Shown here: piece after piece, positions 21,836 to 33,900 of the stretch | Layout: the number at the start of each line of letters is the position of its first letter | Numbering within the stretch: the first letter of the stretch is position 1 | Source: Lojkania enalia | Lineage: Eukaryota > Ascomycota > Dothideomycetes > Pleosporales | Direction: 5' to 3' | Length of the DNA stretch: 43,587 nucleotides | NCBI GenBank assembly: GCA_010094045.1 | Contig: ML986628.1 | Span: 252,937 to 296,523, forward strand | Translations under genes and position numbers: made by a program | The notes under the pieces: generated by a model | Seen by the model: only the letters and a program-made list of their open reading frames with translations | The model's database searches: none | What the model was told of the DNA's origin: nothing

Positions 21836-23142
21836 ATAGTATATATCGCCTTATCTTTAGAGTAGATAAGAATATTATTTAGATAAGTAATATAGAAGTT
21901 ATCTAAATAGTTAATTAGTATATTATTTATATAGTACTAGTAAGTTACTAAGCTATTATATAATCTAAAAGGTAGAACTTTATAATTATAAGTTCCGTAT
22001 TAAATCTAAAAGGTAGTATATTTCTTAGAACTAAAATCTATTCTAATTTTATTAAAAGCCGCGCGAATATTAAACTTAGTAAAAATTACTACTTTAGTAG
22101 GCTTAGATAGAAGTTTATCTATATATAGTATTAGATATATATTCTTATAGATAAGAGTATTAAGTTTATAATAATCTACGTAAATATATAGGCAACTATT
22201 AGATTTATAAACGTAAAGAAATAGAAATATAAAAGAGTTCTAACTCTACTTAATATACCTATTCTATAGATTATCTATAATATACTTCTTAGTTACTTTT
22301 AGCTCCTTAACGTTCTAATTATATAATAGGCTGTAACTATTAGAGAAAGGTTCTATAAGGATAATCTTATAATTATAAGAGTAGTATTCTAGTAATTAAT
22401 AAGCTGTAGTTTTACTAAATATATTCTAATACTTATAGTATTTAGATAATAATCGGAGATTTACTAGTACTTTATTTTTAGCCTTATCTTCTAGCTCTAG
22501 AGCTTACTTATTTTTAATCAGCTACTCGATTTTATATAGAAATATAGAGAAAAACTTATTCTCTTTCCTCTTTATATTAAAGTAGAAAGTATTAGCTATA
22601 ATAAGAGTGATAATAGAAGAATAGATTTTCTTTAGATCGGATTTAGACTTTATTATATATAGGCGTATAAGAGCTCTAAGCTTATTTAGATTATAGGTTA
22701 TAAAAGATTAATATAGTTTTAGTAGTTTTAATAAACCTTTAATATAATAGATAGTTAGATTATAAGACTATTAATACTAGTTCTTTTCCTATAGAGTATC
22801 GCGTTACTAAATATCTAGCTCTACCTCCTTATCGTATACTAGCTAAGTTAATTATATAAGAAGAGAAGGTAAAGAATTATAAGTAGTAAGATACTTAGAA
22901 GGCTATATAATCTAATTCTTATCTATATCTAGCTGGAGTTAAAAATAATATAACTATTTAATACTAATAATATAATTCTAAGTATCTAGATCTATAATAA
23001 TAAATAGATAGTTTTAGATAGTTCTCCTATTAATTTGTAGGGATAAGTAGATATACTAATTAACTAGAGTTTAGATTTAGTCCTAAAAACCTTTAATAAT
23101 AATTTTAAAGGGTAAATACTATATTAATATATATAGAGCTTA
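21836..23142 (-). pseudogene. Gypsy-A copy 1: reverse transcriptase and upstream part, broken
   Basis: Read on the minus strand it gives a protease-like and linker region (weak; about 22900-23142 and down), then reverse transcriptase with YVDYYKLNTLIYKNIYLILY, FTKFNIRAAFNKIRI, the fingers/palm region VLPFRLYNSLV, and the catalytic motif YLNNILIYS at about 21860-21888, where both Asp residues are now Asn. Gypsy-B starts right after this motif, and the frame resumes at 14354 on the other side. The left part of the element is lost in the gap. Confidence 0.85.
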
Positions 23143-23644
23143 NNNNNNNNNNNNNNNNNNNNNNNNNNNNNNNNNNNNNNNNNNNNNNNNNNNNNNNNNN
23201 NNNNNNNNNNNNNNNNNNNNNNNNNNNNNNNNNNNNNNNNNNNNNNNNNNNNNNNNNNNNNNNNNNNNNNNNNNNNNNNNNNNNNNNNNNNNNNNNNNNN
23301 NNNNNNNNNNNNNNNNNNNNNNNNNNNNNNNNNNNNNNNNNNNNNNNNNNNNNNNNNNNNNNNNNNNNNNNNNNNNNNNNNNNNNNNNNNNNNNNNNNNN
23401 NNNNNNNNNNNNNNNNNNNNNNNNNNNNNNNNNNNNNNNNNNNNNNNNNNNNNNNNNNNNNNNNNNNNNNNNNNNNNNNNNNNNNNNNNNNNNNNNNNNN
23501 NNNNNNNNNNNNNNNNNNNNNNNNNNNNNNNNNNNNNNNNNNNNNNNNNNNNNNNNNNNNNNNNNNNNNNNNNNNNNNNNNNNNNNNNNNNNNNNNNNNN
23601 NNNNNNNNNNNNNNNNNNNNNNNNNNNNNNNNNNNNNNNNNNNN
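23143..23644. other. Assembly gap (502 N)
   Basis: It lies between a minus-strand Gypsy-A copy (reverse transcriptase side) and a plus-strand Gypsy-A copy (chromodomain side). The junction between the two opposite copies, and any further element, is hidden here. Confidence 1.
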
Positions 23645-24190
23645 TTATAGTTTAGAAACTAAGCCGAAAACTATCCGATTAATAGGAGGGCCCTTTTAAA
23701 GTACTAGAATAGGTTAGAAACTTATACTATCTATAGCTACCCTTAGAGTTAAGAATATATAATATCTTTATACTAAACCTATTATATAAAAACTCCTAGG
23801 ACTTTCTACTAGAGTAAGAAGCTCCGAAACCACCCGCTATCGCTATTAAGGGGGTAGAAGAGTAGGAGGTTAAGGAAATACTAGCTAGTAAGCTATATTA
23901 TAAAACCCTTAAATACCGTATAAAATAGGTAGAATATAATCCTAATCTAGTTTAGTATAAAGTTTTAAATTTTATAGGTTCGTCTTATAAGCTAAAAGCT
24001 TTTTATAATAAGTATCCGAATTAACCAGAACCCCTAAGAGCCTTAACTAAATAGATTAAGGTATACGAGAATAGTATAGAAAATATAGATTATCTAGTAG
24101 ATAATAATATATAAGAGTTAAGTAGTAGATTTAAAAACTAAAGTATAAGCCTAAAATTACTCCTCTATAGAATTTAGAAGGTTTAATAGT
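23645..24190 (+). pseudogene. Gypsy-A copy 4: pol C-terminus with chromodomain, broken
   Basis: The readable frame includes RRAPFKVLE and LPLELRIYNIFILNLLYK, the stretch after integrase in fungal Gypsy elements, then a chromodomain at about 23866-24040: VKEILASKLYYKTLKYRIK, a stop at a Trp position, VEYNPNLV, and KAFYNKYPN. The usual aromatic residues are replaced by stops from TGG. The best conserved of the three Gypsy-A chromodomains here, it is still interrupted many times. Confidence 0.87.
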
Positions 24191-24289
24191 AGGCTGTCGG
24201 ATACCTCTCTAGTCCTCTTCTCTTCTACTCTCCTTCCCCTTCTTTCCCTCTAGACTCCCTCTAAACCTTTCCTACCTCGTTTTTAACCG

Positions 24290-26560
24290 CTTAAGAGCGC
24301 TGTAATATCAGCCTAAAAGTTAGATATTAGAGCCTTTAGGGCTAAAACCTAACAGAGTAACTTAGTACTCTAGTAGAATAAAGCTACCTAGATACTAGCT
24401 GTAGAAAAGCTATCTTTCTAACTCTTTACAACCTAGGCTATAAGCGCTAGACTATAAGCGGACTCTAAAATAGCCTTAAAGGCTACCTTTTTATCCTTCT
24501 TATCCCCTACGTATCAGACTGCTACCTATAGTTTAAGATAGCCCTAGAGGACCAGAAACTCTTCCTTATAGTAACGTATAGTATAAGCGAGCTGATCACC
24601 CAAGCGAGCTGATTATAATGCTAAGACTACACTAAAATCACGACTACTTTTCGCAAAATATTATACTTTCTTATATTCTATTATACTATATAGTATAGTA
24701 GCCTATTCTTCTATATCTATAGCATTATTTTTATACGTCCGCAAGTTATGCTCAGCCTCGCTATACTACCTGCAGCGCCTTTAAGTCGGCTGGCCTCTAT
24801 TAATGCGCGCCTTCTTCCTACCCTTCTTTCTATTAGTACGAGTACTAAACTCTTTTAGAGCAGTTAATTAAATGCTTTCTTTAATTATTAGGTTACCTTC
24901 CTTCTATATACACTTTCTTTTATATAATCGATATTGTATAGCAGCCTTATTAGCTATTTAAAGCTTAGTAACCTAAGCGCGTAATAGTACGTTTTTATAT
25001 ATTATATACGCAGCACCCTTTATAAACTGTTTAAACGCCTCTACTATTAAAGTAGGTAAGCTATCTAGGTGCTTTTAAACTCTTAATCAAACGTACGCAG
25101 ATTAAGACCCAAATTCGATAGGATTACTTAGTATTTTTAACTCCTAAGGGGTATCTTCGACTGTAGAGGGTGTTAGCGTATATAGTCGAACTTCGAGCTT
25201 TAATAGTACTGCATCTAGGTCGAATAGAACTAGACTAGCGCCTTAAAAGCTACTTAGGATATTACTCTTCGTAATTGCTGCGTTAAAAGCTGCTTTAAAG
25301 TAGGGTAAGAACTCGATTTTTGTAATATAGTTGATATAACCGCGTATCAGCTGCTCGACTTAGCGCCCGTACGTAGTCTTCAAAGGCGAGAAATAACCTA
25401 TATCTAATAGCTGCAGCAGGTACGATGAATGTAGAAGTATATAGAGAGTAATAATATTCTTTTCCTCGTAGAGCTGCCTGAATTTAAGTAAGTCGTAGCT
25501 CTTATAACCGTCGAGAATTAGCAATTAATATATACTAATAGTATAATCCTTTATATGCGTGTTAAAGTGCTTTAACTACTTAATATTAATATTATTTGTC
25601 GTCTAGCCGTTATCGGTAACCTGTATAGCCCAGGTTAGTGGAATATCGTCTTCTTTATACCATATAGAGAGGTAGTAGGTACCTGTAAAGATAATAAAAG
25701 GTAGTATTACCCATCCTATTGCGTTAATACCCTAGATGACTGTAGTCTACTTGCAATTACCTGGCTGGAGCTGCTTTAGTCGATTCCGTCTCTTAGAGCC
25801 AGTAACTACTGCTCCTGTCGATATTACACCTATTATAAAGCCTGATTTGTTAAAGTTGTATATATCTTCGTTAATAATACTATACTTAGCCTTTATATTC
25901 TGTATAAGGTAGAACCAGCCTCCTATAACCTTAGGATCCTTATATTTAGCTCTTAAATAGTCGTACTTTTAATTAAATTTAACCTTAAGCTCAGGCGTAC
26001 ATTTAATAAAGTTCTCTACCCAGTTCTTTCTAACCTAGCTAACAGAGCGCGCAGCTAGTAGTAAATTAGCTATATCTTAAATAGCAGTAAGCCGCGGCGG
26101 AAATCCTCTTATATCTAGATCTAGTATATACTAAATAATTACCCACTCTTTAGTCTTACTAAGCTTTATTAAATTAGGCCAGCAATCGCGTTGTAGAGCT
26201 ATTCCTTACCTTTGTATACTAAGTGTACTTTGGGAGATATTATAGATTAATGCAACGCGACGCATAGTTAGTATTACGTCTTATTAAAGAGCTTAGAGTG
26301 TAAGCTGTATTCTAGCTTCTTTCTAAATTGATTCTGCAGTTATTAGTTGTAGTATAATACTGTAAAGTATAATTATCGCGATTTTAGTAGGATCTTAGTA
26401 TTATAATCAGCTCGCTTAGGTGATCAGCTCGCTTATACTATACGTTAGAAGGGGATCTATAAATACGTTAGTAGTAAGTACTCTACTAGTATTAGATGCG
26501 ATTCGTACAGGGTTATACTTTTTATTTTATAAGGTATAATACTTATATTTTTTTAATCTT
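24290..26560 (-). pseudogene. Gypsy-A copy 4 antisense frame, split by Pogo-1
   Basis: It aligns with the better preserved antisense frame at 41177-41572 in the other orientation. The C-terminal part is 24295-24571 and the N-terminal part is about 26446-26545, with Pogo-1 copy 4 between them. In-frame stops fall at Gln/Trp codons. Confidence 0.6.
24574..26445 (-). mobile_element. Pogo-1 copy 4, complete (1872 bp)
   Basis: The termini are ACGTATAGTATAAGCGAGCT at 24574 and its complement ending at 26445, with TA duplications at 24572-24573 and 26446-26447. The empty site is seen at about 41283-41295 of the other Gypsy-A copy, which has a single TA and matching flanks. The minus strand carries the same transposase as copy 3, with intermediate RIP damage. 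It sits within the antisense frame of Gypsy-A. Confidence 0.94.
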
Positions 26561-27092
26561 AGAAACCAAAAGGTAAATATTATACGCCGCCCGCGGGCGA
26601 GTATATATATAACCTAAAAGTAGATAACCTAGAAAGCTTCTAAAGAGGCTCTAAAAAGTAGGCGGAATAGTATATTAATTAATTTTTTCTATAAGGCGTT
26701 AGTAATATTTTAATAATTAACGGTTCTAGGGACGCATAATAATATATATAGAGTAGAAGTTATTATTTAATTAAGGAAGCTTAGTTAATAGCAATCTAAT
26801 AATATACTAAGGCTAGTAAACGTTTATTACTATACACGACGAAATTGCAATATTAATAAACTATTACGATAGTAGTTACTAACTAATATATAGGTTAATT
26901 ATACTTACTGCGAAAAACCTTACTTAATATTACGTTAATAAATACATCTTTATAAGCAACTATATATATTAGCCCTTACTAGTAAATATCTCCTCGAAGA
27001 AATTTCTTTATACTGGAACCCATCCGTAATAGCCCCGATTCCCTTCTAAACTAGTGTAAATAGGGACTATCAGCCTATAAGGAGGGGGGTAG

Positions 27093-27371
27093 TATAATAA
27101 TGTAAAGAAATCGTTCTACGAAAAGCTTTATATATAACCTTATCCTAAAGCTTTTTGCTTATCTTATTCTACCCCTAGTTCTACCCCTTTTCCCTTCCGT
27201 ATATAATTGTACACTCCCTTATAAGTAGCTTAATAGTTCTTCTATATCCTTTCGTATAAGGCCTATAGGTGTTAATAGAATTCTCAGGTCCCTAATCCCC
27301 TACGTACTCTTATATACCTCTAAGTAGATTCGTACTATATTTAGACCTATTATCTTACCTACGCTGTTATA
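27093..27371 (+). repeat. Gypsy-A LTR, copy 4 (279 bp)
   Basis: It starts TATAATAATGTAAAG right after the polypurine tract and ends CGCTGTTATA. It has the same length as the other two full LTRs. Its last 60 bases differ from the unmutated LTR at 1-60 by 14 C-to-T or G-to-A changes only. Confidence 0.93.
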
Positions 27372-28030
27372 AGATCACCTTAATATATAACTATATACCC
27401 TACTAGAACTACTTCTATAAGAAGACTTCTAGTAGTCTAAAACTCTAAGTAATATATATAAATTTAGGTTATAATTAATACTTGTATAAAAGTCCTTTAT
27501 ATGATTACTAAAAGAGGTGTAAGAAGGATTCTTACAGCTTATAAAAGGTGCTGAGTTAATACTACATTAGAATACGCTTTTTTAAGCTTATAACTCTAAG
27601 CTTAAAAGGTAATTAGAAGAAGTAACTAAGCGTAAAATATATAAAAGAAAGTATATTTAGTATAGTAGTATAATATTATATAGTAAGAGATCTTTATATA
27701 TAGCTACTAATATATCTATAAGCTCTTAGCCCTTTAAGAAGACTTATAGTACTGATACTTAAGAAAGGGCTCAACCAGTTTAATACTACTATAGTAACTG
27801 TAGTAAGACTAGACATAACACTCGTACGTGCTAAAAGGATAGTAGGGAAAATTCTAAATTAGATAAAAGTATATTATATATAGAATCTCTTATTAATATT
27901 AAATAAATTAACTTTTTATATATAGTATTTATTATACTAAGAAAAAGTAGCCGCTTTAATAGTTTGGCCGCTTTAATAGTTTGGCCGCTTTAATAGTTTG
28001 GCCGCTTTAATAGTTTGGCCGCTTTAATAG
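27372..28030 (+). mobile_element. Pogo-3: 3' part of a third pogo-like element
   Basis: Starting right after the Gypsy-A LTR, the plus strand encodes the C-terminus of a pogo-like transposase. The clearest feature is a zinc-knuckle at about 27789-27832, YSNCSKTRHNTRTC, with the spacing C-x2-C-x4-H-x4-C and the first Cys now Tyr. This matches the C-terminal knuckle seen in Pogo-1. Upstream are Lys-rich stretches with stops. The right end is a five-unit 17-bp array (27950-28030) followed by TA, which I take as the terminal repeat. The left end is not in the window. Confidence 0.65.
27950..28030 (+). repeat. 17-bp tandem array, probable Pogo-3 terminus
   Basis: Four perfect units of GCCGCTTTAATAGTTTG plus a fifth shortened to GCCGCTTTAATAG. 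The units are identical although surrounding sequence is RIP-damaged; the unit contains only one TpG, at the unit junction. The spacing equals that of the paired repeats in the Pogo-1 and Pogo-2 ends. The TA at 28031-28032 may be the target duplication. Confidence 0.85.
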
Positions 28031-28059
28031 TAGAATATATTATTATTATTATTAGTAGT

Positions 28060-30215
28060 AGTAGTCTACAAATATAATTTATAGCTAGATACTTTTAATC
28101 GTTAACCCTAACTCCTTATATACTTATAATATTATAATATTCCTACTATTCTTTATTATAGCGTTTTATTATAGTTATATTAATACTAATATAAATCTAG
28201 TATCTTATAATCGACGCTCTATTAATTTCCCGTTAAGGTTTCTAAGAAACCTATTAGCTAATTATATATCCGTAGATAGGGGATAAAAAAGATAGATAGA
28301 GGATAATAGAGCTTATTAATATATAGATAGTATAGTAGGAATTAATACTATAGGCTTAGGACCTTTTAAATATACTTAATAAACTAAGGTAGAATTTAGC
28401 TATTTATTATAATAAGATCTAGAGATAATTTAGGGAAGTTATATAATTTCTAGATAGTTACTTATTTATATTCTATTATTACTATAGCCTTTAACTTATA
28501 TATTTAAATAAGAATTATAATAGTATAAAGTATCTAATAAATTACCTTAGATCCTAGGCCTGTTTAAGAACTCTAGCTCTTAAATATAATAGGTTTTATA
28601 TACTTATAGCTAGACCTTCTAATAATAAAGATTTAATTATACTACTATATTCTACTAGCGCTTTTAAGTATAAACTAGTTTATATTATTATTAATAATAA
28701 TTAGTCTTTCTAAATAGTAGATTATCTATTCTTTTAATAATTCGTTTAGTTCCTCTGACTAGGTACTATATTAATTAGCTGATTTAGTTTTATAGAGCTA
28801 TTTAAGTATAAGATTATAGTAGTTTAGTTCTCTTTTTTATATAATCTTAGCTAAAGTATAAAGATATTAATTATATTTAATACCTAGTTTATAAAAAACT
28901 ACTTTAGTTTTCTTATAGTAAAAGGGTATTATATTAATTAGGACTAGGAGTTCTATAAGAAACTACTTAATTTTATTCTTATTTAAGAAAGTTATACTAG
29001 TACTTCTATAGTAATAGAAGTACTATATATTCTATTAAATATAAATATATAACAATAATTACTAGTAGCTACCTATAATAATACTACTAATAATAGTATA
29101 TTTATATATACGATATAAGAGAAACTACATAAAGATAGTATTAAATAGGACTATAAAGAGAATATAATTCTATACTTTACTTATATTATTAATCTTGTTA
29201 TTTAGAAAATTATTTACTATCTTAAGCTTATACCCTCTAAAGAGATAAGAGACGGAGGAACTTTATAGTAATATAATATAAATAAGATCTAGATATAGAT
29301 TTCTATCTTAAATTCTCTTTATAAGGTATAGCTTTTTATTATAGTTAGTTATTATAGTTATTATATACTAATTTCTAGTTAGATTTAAACTATTTATAAA
29401 GTAATTAATCGATTATTATAGTACTATAAACGTTTTATTACTTTATAGAGCTTTCTACTACCTAAGTACTAGCTGTCTATAATAAGAGATATCCCAACTC
29501 GATAGAATTCGATATTTAATATATATAACCGAGCGGTAGGCTTTAAATAATATATTAACAACTAGCTTTAATATAAAATTAACTTAAAGATCCCTGCTTA
29601 GAGATCTAGTAATAATAAGAATACTAAGGTAGATTTCTATAATCTCTAATAACTTTAACTATCTACTATTAAATAGTACTATTTAATACTAATTATAAAC
29701 CTATTTAGTAATTTTAATAGAGCAACTAAAACGTTTAATAAGAATATAAAACCTTAGATCTAGTATATTTAGTAAATATATAATAGGCTCTTTAATTTCT
29801 TAGATAATATAAATAGAGATCTAGCTGAAGATATAGAGAGTAACTTAGATTAGCTAATAGTAGTAAGAGCTATAGTAAAGAAGGGTCGATCTAAATTAAG
29901 TAAATACTACTTAAAAATAGACGTAAAGTATAGTTACTTATTTAACTATATAATAATTTTAGATCTATTCTAAAAGCTTATAATATATAAGGTACTTTTA
30001 TTATAGCTATTTATTATATTAGCTTCTAACTATAATTATAGAATAAAACTTAAGACCTTTAATATAGAGAAACCTATTACTAATAATTCTTTAAATATCT
30101 TAATCGCTATAATAAGAATATACTAGACTATACCTTATTTATAATACTCTAACCTTAATAGGTATAAAGTAATAAGTAGTTTTATAAACTATCTCTATAA
30201 TGTTTATCTTTAAGC
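28060..30215 (+). pseudogene. hAT-family transposase, RIP-inactivated
   Basis: The plus strand gives the middle and C-terminal landmarks of fungal hAT transposases: IFIYTI*EKLHKD and LVI*KIIYYLKLIPSKEIRD (about 29110-29260); DIPTR*NSIFNIYNRAVGF at 29488-29545, matching the D-x-x-TRWNST block that follows the second catalytic region; RATKTFNKNIKP; FNFLDNINRDLAEDIESN; and KKGRSKLSKYYLKIDVKY near 29880-29925. Stops stand at Trp/Gln codons. The N-terminal half is more degraded and no BED zinc finger is certain. The inverted repeats and 8-bp target duplication expected for hAT were not identified, so the edges are approximate. Confidence 0.75.
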
Positions 30216-30362
30216 AACTCCTTAAGTTTTCTAGACCAGAATCTAAGTAACGTAGAAGAGGGAGAGGGAGAGGGAAAGGGAGAGTCAGAGGAAGAAGAGA
30301 AAGGACCAACTTATTAAGAAGAAGAAAGTTATCTAAATATACCTACTGTTTAAGGTTATAAC
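30216..30362 (+). other. Purine-rich tail downstream of hAT, continuing after Gypsy-C
   Basis: A strongly purine-biased tract (about 30249-30306, repeats of GAGAGG and GAAGAA) keeps high G content inside a TA-rich region. It may be the end of the hAT coding region, since the frame would be Glu/Arg-rich. The sequence continues at 37209 once Gypsy-C and one TTTAA copy are removed. Confidence 0.5.
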
Positions 30363-30367
30363 TTTAA

Positions 30368-30734
30368 TATTATAGACGTCCCTGTAAGAACCCCCGTACT
30401 AGACCTAATTAAGATCTAGAACTCTATATAGCTGGAAGAACGAGGTTAATATAAGGCACGTAACGCGCTTAATTACTTAGTTAACTAAGTAACTAAGTGT
30501 ACTTAGTTGCTTAGTTAACTAAATAACTGAGTAAGAAGAAATAATAAGAGAACTAAATTATATTTAATAACCTTACGACTCTAATCTTTATAGCTCTTTA
30601 TAGTTAACTTAAATATCTTTTATATACTCTACTTACGTACTTCTATTATAAGCCTATAAGAATAATCTCCTACAGTATATAATTACTCTTAGTTATTACT
30701 CCACCCTACACTTAGCTAATTAGAGGCTGTTATA
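30368..30734 (+). repeat. Gypsy-C 5' LTR (367 bp, with a 34-bp internal duplication)
   Basis: It aligns with 36871-37203 but is 34 bp longer. The extra part is a repeat of an ACTTAGTTAACTAAGTAACT-like block at about 30474-30535, itself nearly palindromic. Confidence 0.92.
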
Positions 30735-30989
30735 CTTTAACTACCCTCATAAGGCTAGAAGAAGTAAGACCAGTTAGACTACCCTAGTTATAAGAAAAGA
30801 GATACCTTCGGTAAGTAATATAGGAAACTCACGCAAGCAGAATATTAGGATTAGCTAGTAAAGCTACCTTATTAGAGGTAGGTATAATAACTATATTTAT
30901 AAAAATGTAAAACAAATTAGTATAATAATAGAAATAGCTAGTTCTAGTAGATAAATAGATAAGAAGTTTAAAAGAGACTTAGGACAGCC

Positions 30990-33900
30990 TTCTCGAAAGT
31001 CTTAAAGGAATATAAGAAATAGTTAATAGTAAACAAGGGATAGGACTAGTAGAAATTATCTAAAAACTCAAATAAGTCGAAAGAGTATTACTAACAATAT
31101 ATTACCAACGATAAATTAAACTAGTACTACTTAATAAGTTCGATAGAACTAGGTCTAAGTTTAAAAGATTCCTAGTAGTAGTAAAGATCTATATTAACGC
31201 TAACCTCGATATTATTTAATATAAGAATAAGAAAGTACTATTTATAAGAGTATACTTAACGGGTAAACTACTTAACTAGTTCCAGTCCTTTCTAATAGAT
31301 TTTAAGAACCACGCAGAAGAATATTAGAAGAGTAAAACTAAAGTAATATTTACGAGCCTAGTATACTTCTAATAGAAACTTAAACTAGTATTTAGAGATA
31401 TCGACGAAGTACGAGTAGTAGAAGACAGGCTCTATAACCTAGTTTAATTAGAATCTGTTACCTTATATATATCGAGCTTTTAACAGCTCTTAAATAAAGT
31501 TGTATAAGACGACTATAGTATAATAGTAAAGTTCTATAGAGGATTAAAAATAGAAATAAGAAGAGTAATAATATATATAGAGCAACTACAGGACCTAGCG
31601 TTATATTTCCAACTAGTAAAGAAAATCGATAATAAACTATACTAGTTTAAAAACGAGGAAAGATAAGCGTACTACTAAAAGGCACGTTTTTTAGTAAGAA
31701 CTACTAATACGGGCGGACCTATAGATCTAGGTGCTACTAGAGAAAAGAAGCCTAAATTATAGGCGACTTAGGAAAAGAAGACTTAAAAGAAAGATATTAA
31801 GTACTATAACTATCAGAAATTAAGATATATAGTAAAGGAATGTCGAAGTAAAAAGAAAGAAAGAAGAAACCGGCTTATAGAAGATAAACCGCAGGAAGTA
31901 GGTAAAGAAAAACTAGCCGTAACTATAGAACATAGAACCTTATATTAGTCCTTCTATAGTAAAGACGAGTATTAAATATATTAACAACTTAAAGAAGCTA
32001 TAGGATATTAGCCTTAAAAGAAAATACAACTTACAGCAACGCAGGAACGCATAAAAAGATAGCTAGAAGAAGTTTAGGAAGAATTAGATAAGGATAAAGA
32101 AATAAATACCCCGTTATAAATAGAAGAGGCTACTACTAGAGTACTAATACCTAAACTAGCACCTAGAGTATATTCTATATACCGACAAGGAATAATTGAG
32201 TATAAATAGGGAATACCGGCTCCTATAGCTACTCCACGGGAAGAACTACCTATAAAATTCTACGATAAGAACGGACTAGGATAAGATATTATCGACGTTT
32301 ACGAAGAATAGTAAAACATCTACTCTAGGGAAATCTACTTCTTACACTTCTAAAAATAGATAGAAACTATAAAAGTAATAGAAGAGCATCTTAATATAAT
32401 AGATTAGGATAAGGTTGCGTATATAGTATAGAAAGTAGTAGCCTTCTTACGAAGCGAAGTACTAGTAAAATACTAGATATTAAAAGCATCACGATATAAA
32501 TAAGAATAAGATTACTAGGTTAGAGAAGATAATAACCCCTATATAAACTAATACTACCTAGTATATTTCGAGATAGTATGGATATCGTATATTAAACAAC
32601 AGTATAAGGCCTACTAAGGAAGAAAGGAAAATATAGGTATATAGCTAAGACGACTAAACGAAGATAAAGAACTAGAAAATCCTATAAAGTAAGAAGCTAT
32701 AATAGGATAGGAAGTTACTAAATAAACCTAAAACTATATAATACTCGAACCTAGACCTCTACTACCTAAAGTATGCGTTAGAGGAAGGCTATAGTATAAA
32801 TGTCTAGAACGGAAATATCCGAAATATATATCTATAAAAGAAGTAATAGCCTACTAGCCTAAGACAACTTAGTTGTACGGGAACGTAGGAGAATACTACC
32901 TTATAACACCCGGACGGTACTACAGCTATAAAATATATATACTTATTAACAGTAGAGTAACAAAGAATTTTATAGCTAGCAATTATATTACTAGAAAAGA
33001 AATATCTATAATATAACTAGAACGACCTTATATAATTTAAACTATAGAAGGGAAAGATTTCTAGAAGAAAGTTATATATACTATAGAACTAAGAGAGTTC
33101 GAAATTCTAGGAACAACCTAATAAGGACAAATATTCTAAATTATAGAGATTACTGACTATAATATTATCCTAGAAATCCTATAGTTAAGAAAAGAAAACC
33201 TTTAGATAAATTAGTAAACGGGACAAATTATCCTTAAAAACTCTAGCTAACTAATTAAGGAACAACTCGCTGTAATAGTAAAAGAAATAGTAAAAGAATT
33301 ATTCTTAACAGGAAACGTATTATATAGCGTACCTAAAGAATACTAATATTTGATAAAATAATTCTAAGAACTACTATAATACCTACCTAAATATAGAGAA
33401 TACGATTATAAAATTAAACTACAACTAGAAAAAGAACCTAGATATAGACTAATATACAGCCTAATACTAAGGGAAATAGAGGTTCTAAAATAATATATAG
33501 ACAAACACCTGAAGAAAGAAATAATTAGAGAATTAAACTTACTAGTAGTATACCTTATACTCTTTATAGATAAGAAAAGAATAACTAACCTACGAATATA
33601 TATTAATTATCGCACCCTTAACAATATTATAATTAAGGATTAATATCCTTTACTACTTATTCGTAATTTAAGAAACTAATTAAAAGAAGCTACTATCTTT
33701 ACAAAATTAGACATCTAGAACGTATACTATCAAATCTATATTAAAGAAGAAGACGAATGGAAAATAGTATTTAGAATAAAAAAGAGACTCTTTAAATACC
33801 TAGTTATACTATTTAAACTTACTAATATACTAGCTACTTTTTAAAAACGAATTAATAAGGTACTAAGACTATACCTTAGACGATTCTGTATAGTCTACTT

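Larger units (their letters stand above)
6210..23142 (-). mobile_element. Gypsy-A copy 1, minus strand, heavily interrupted, runs into the gap
   Basis: This is a chromodomain-bearing Ty3/Gypsy retrotransposon read right to left. Going left to right, the host pieces are: LTR and 3' untranslated region (6210-6776), 3' region and chromodomain (7757-8676), a 27-bp piece at 10549-10575, integrase and RNase H (12448-14359), and reverse transcriptase plus an upstream part (21836-23142). Insertions are mLTR-2, two Pogo-1 copies and Gypsy-B. Compared with 40358-43587 it lacks about 430 bp that hold the antisense ORF (junction near 7970). About 4.7 kb of host element remains after removing the insertions. 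The 5' end is lost in the assembly gap. All coding parts are broken. Confidence 0.85.
23645..27371 (+). mobile_element. Gypsy-A copy 4, 3' half, plus strand, with Pogo-1 inside
   Basis: It contains the pol C-terminus with chromodomain, an antisense reading frame, a 3' untranslated region, a polypurine tract (AAGGAGGGGGGTAG ending at 27092) and the 3' LTR (27093-27371). Pogo-1 copy 4 splits it at the TA at 24572-24573. Everything upstream of the pol end is in the gap or missing. The LTR end abuts Pogo-3 sequence at 27372. It is the inverted counterpart of 40358-42213. Confidence 0.9.

Noticed and set aside
27950..28030. CRISPR-like array of regular repeats
   Set aside because: There are no spacers: the 17-bp units are directly adjacent, and the context is a fungal transposon end.
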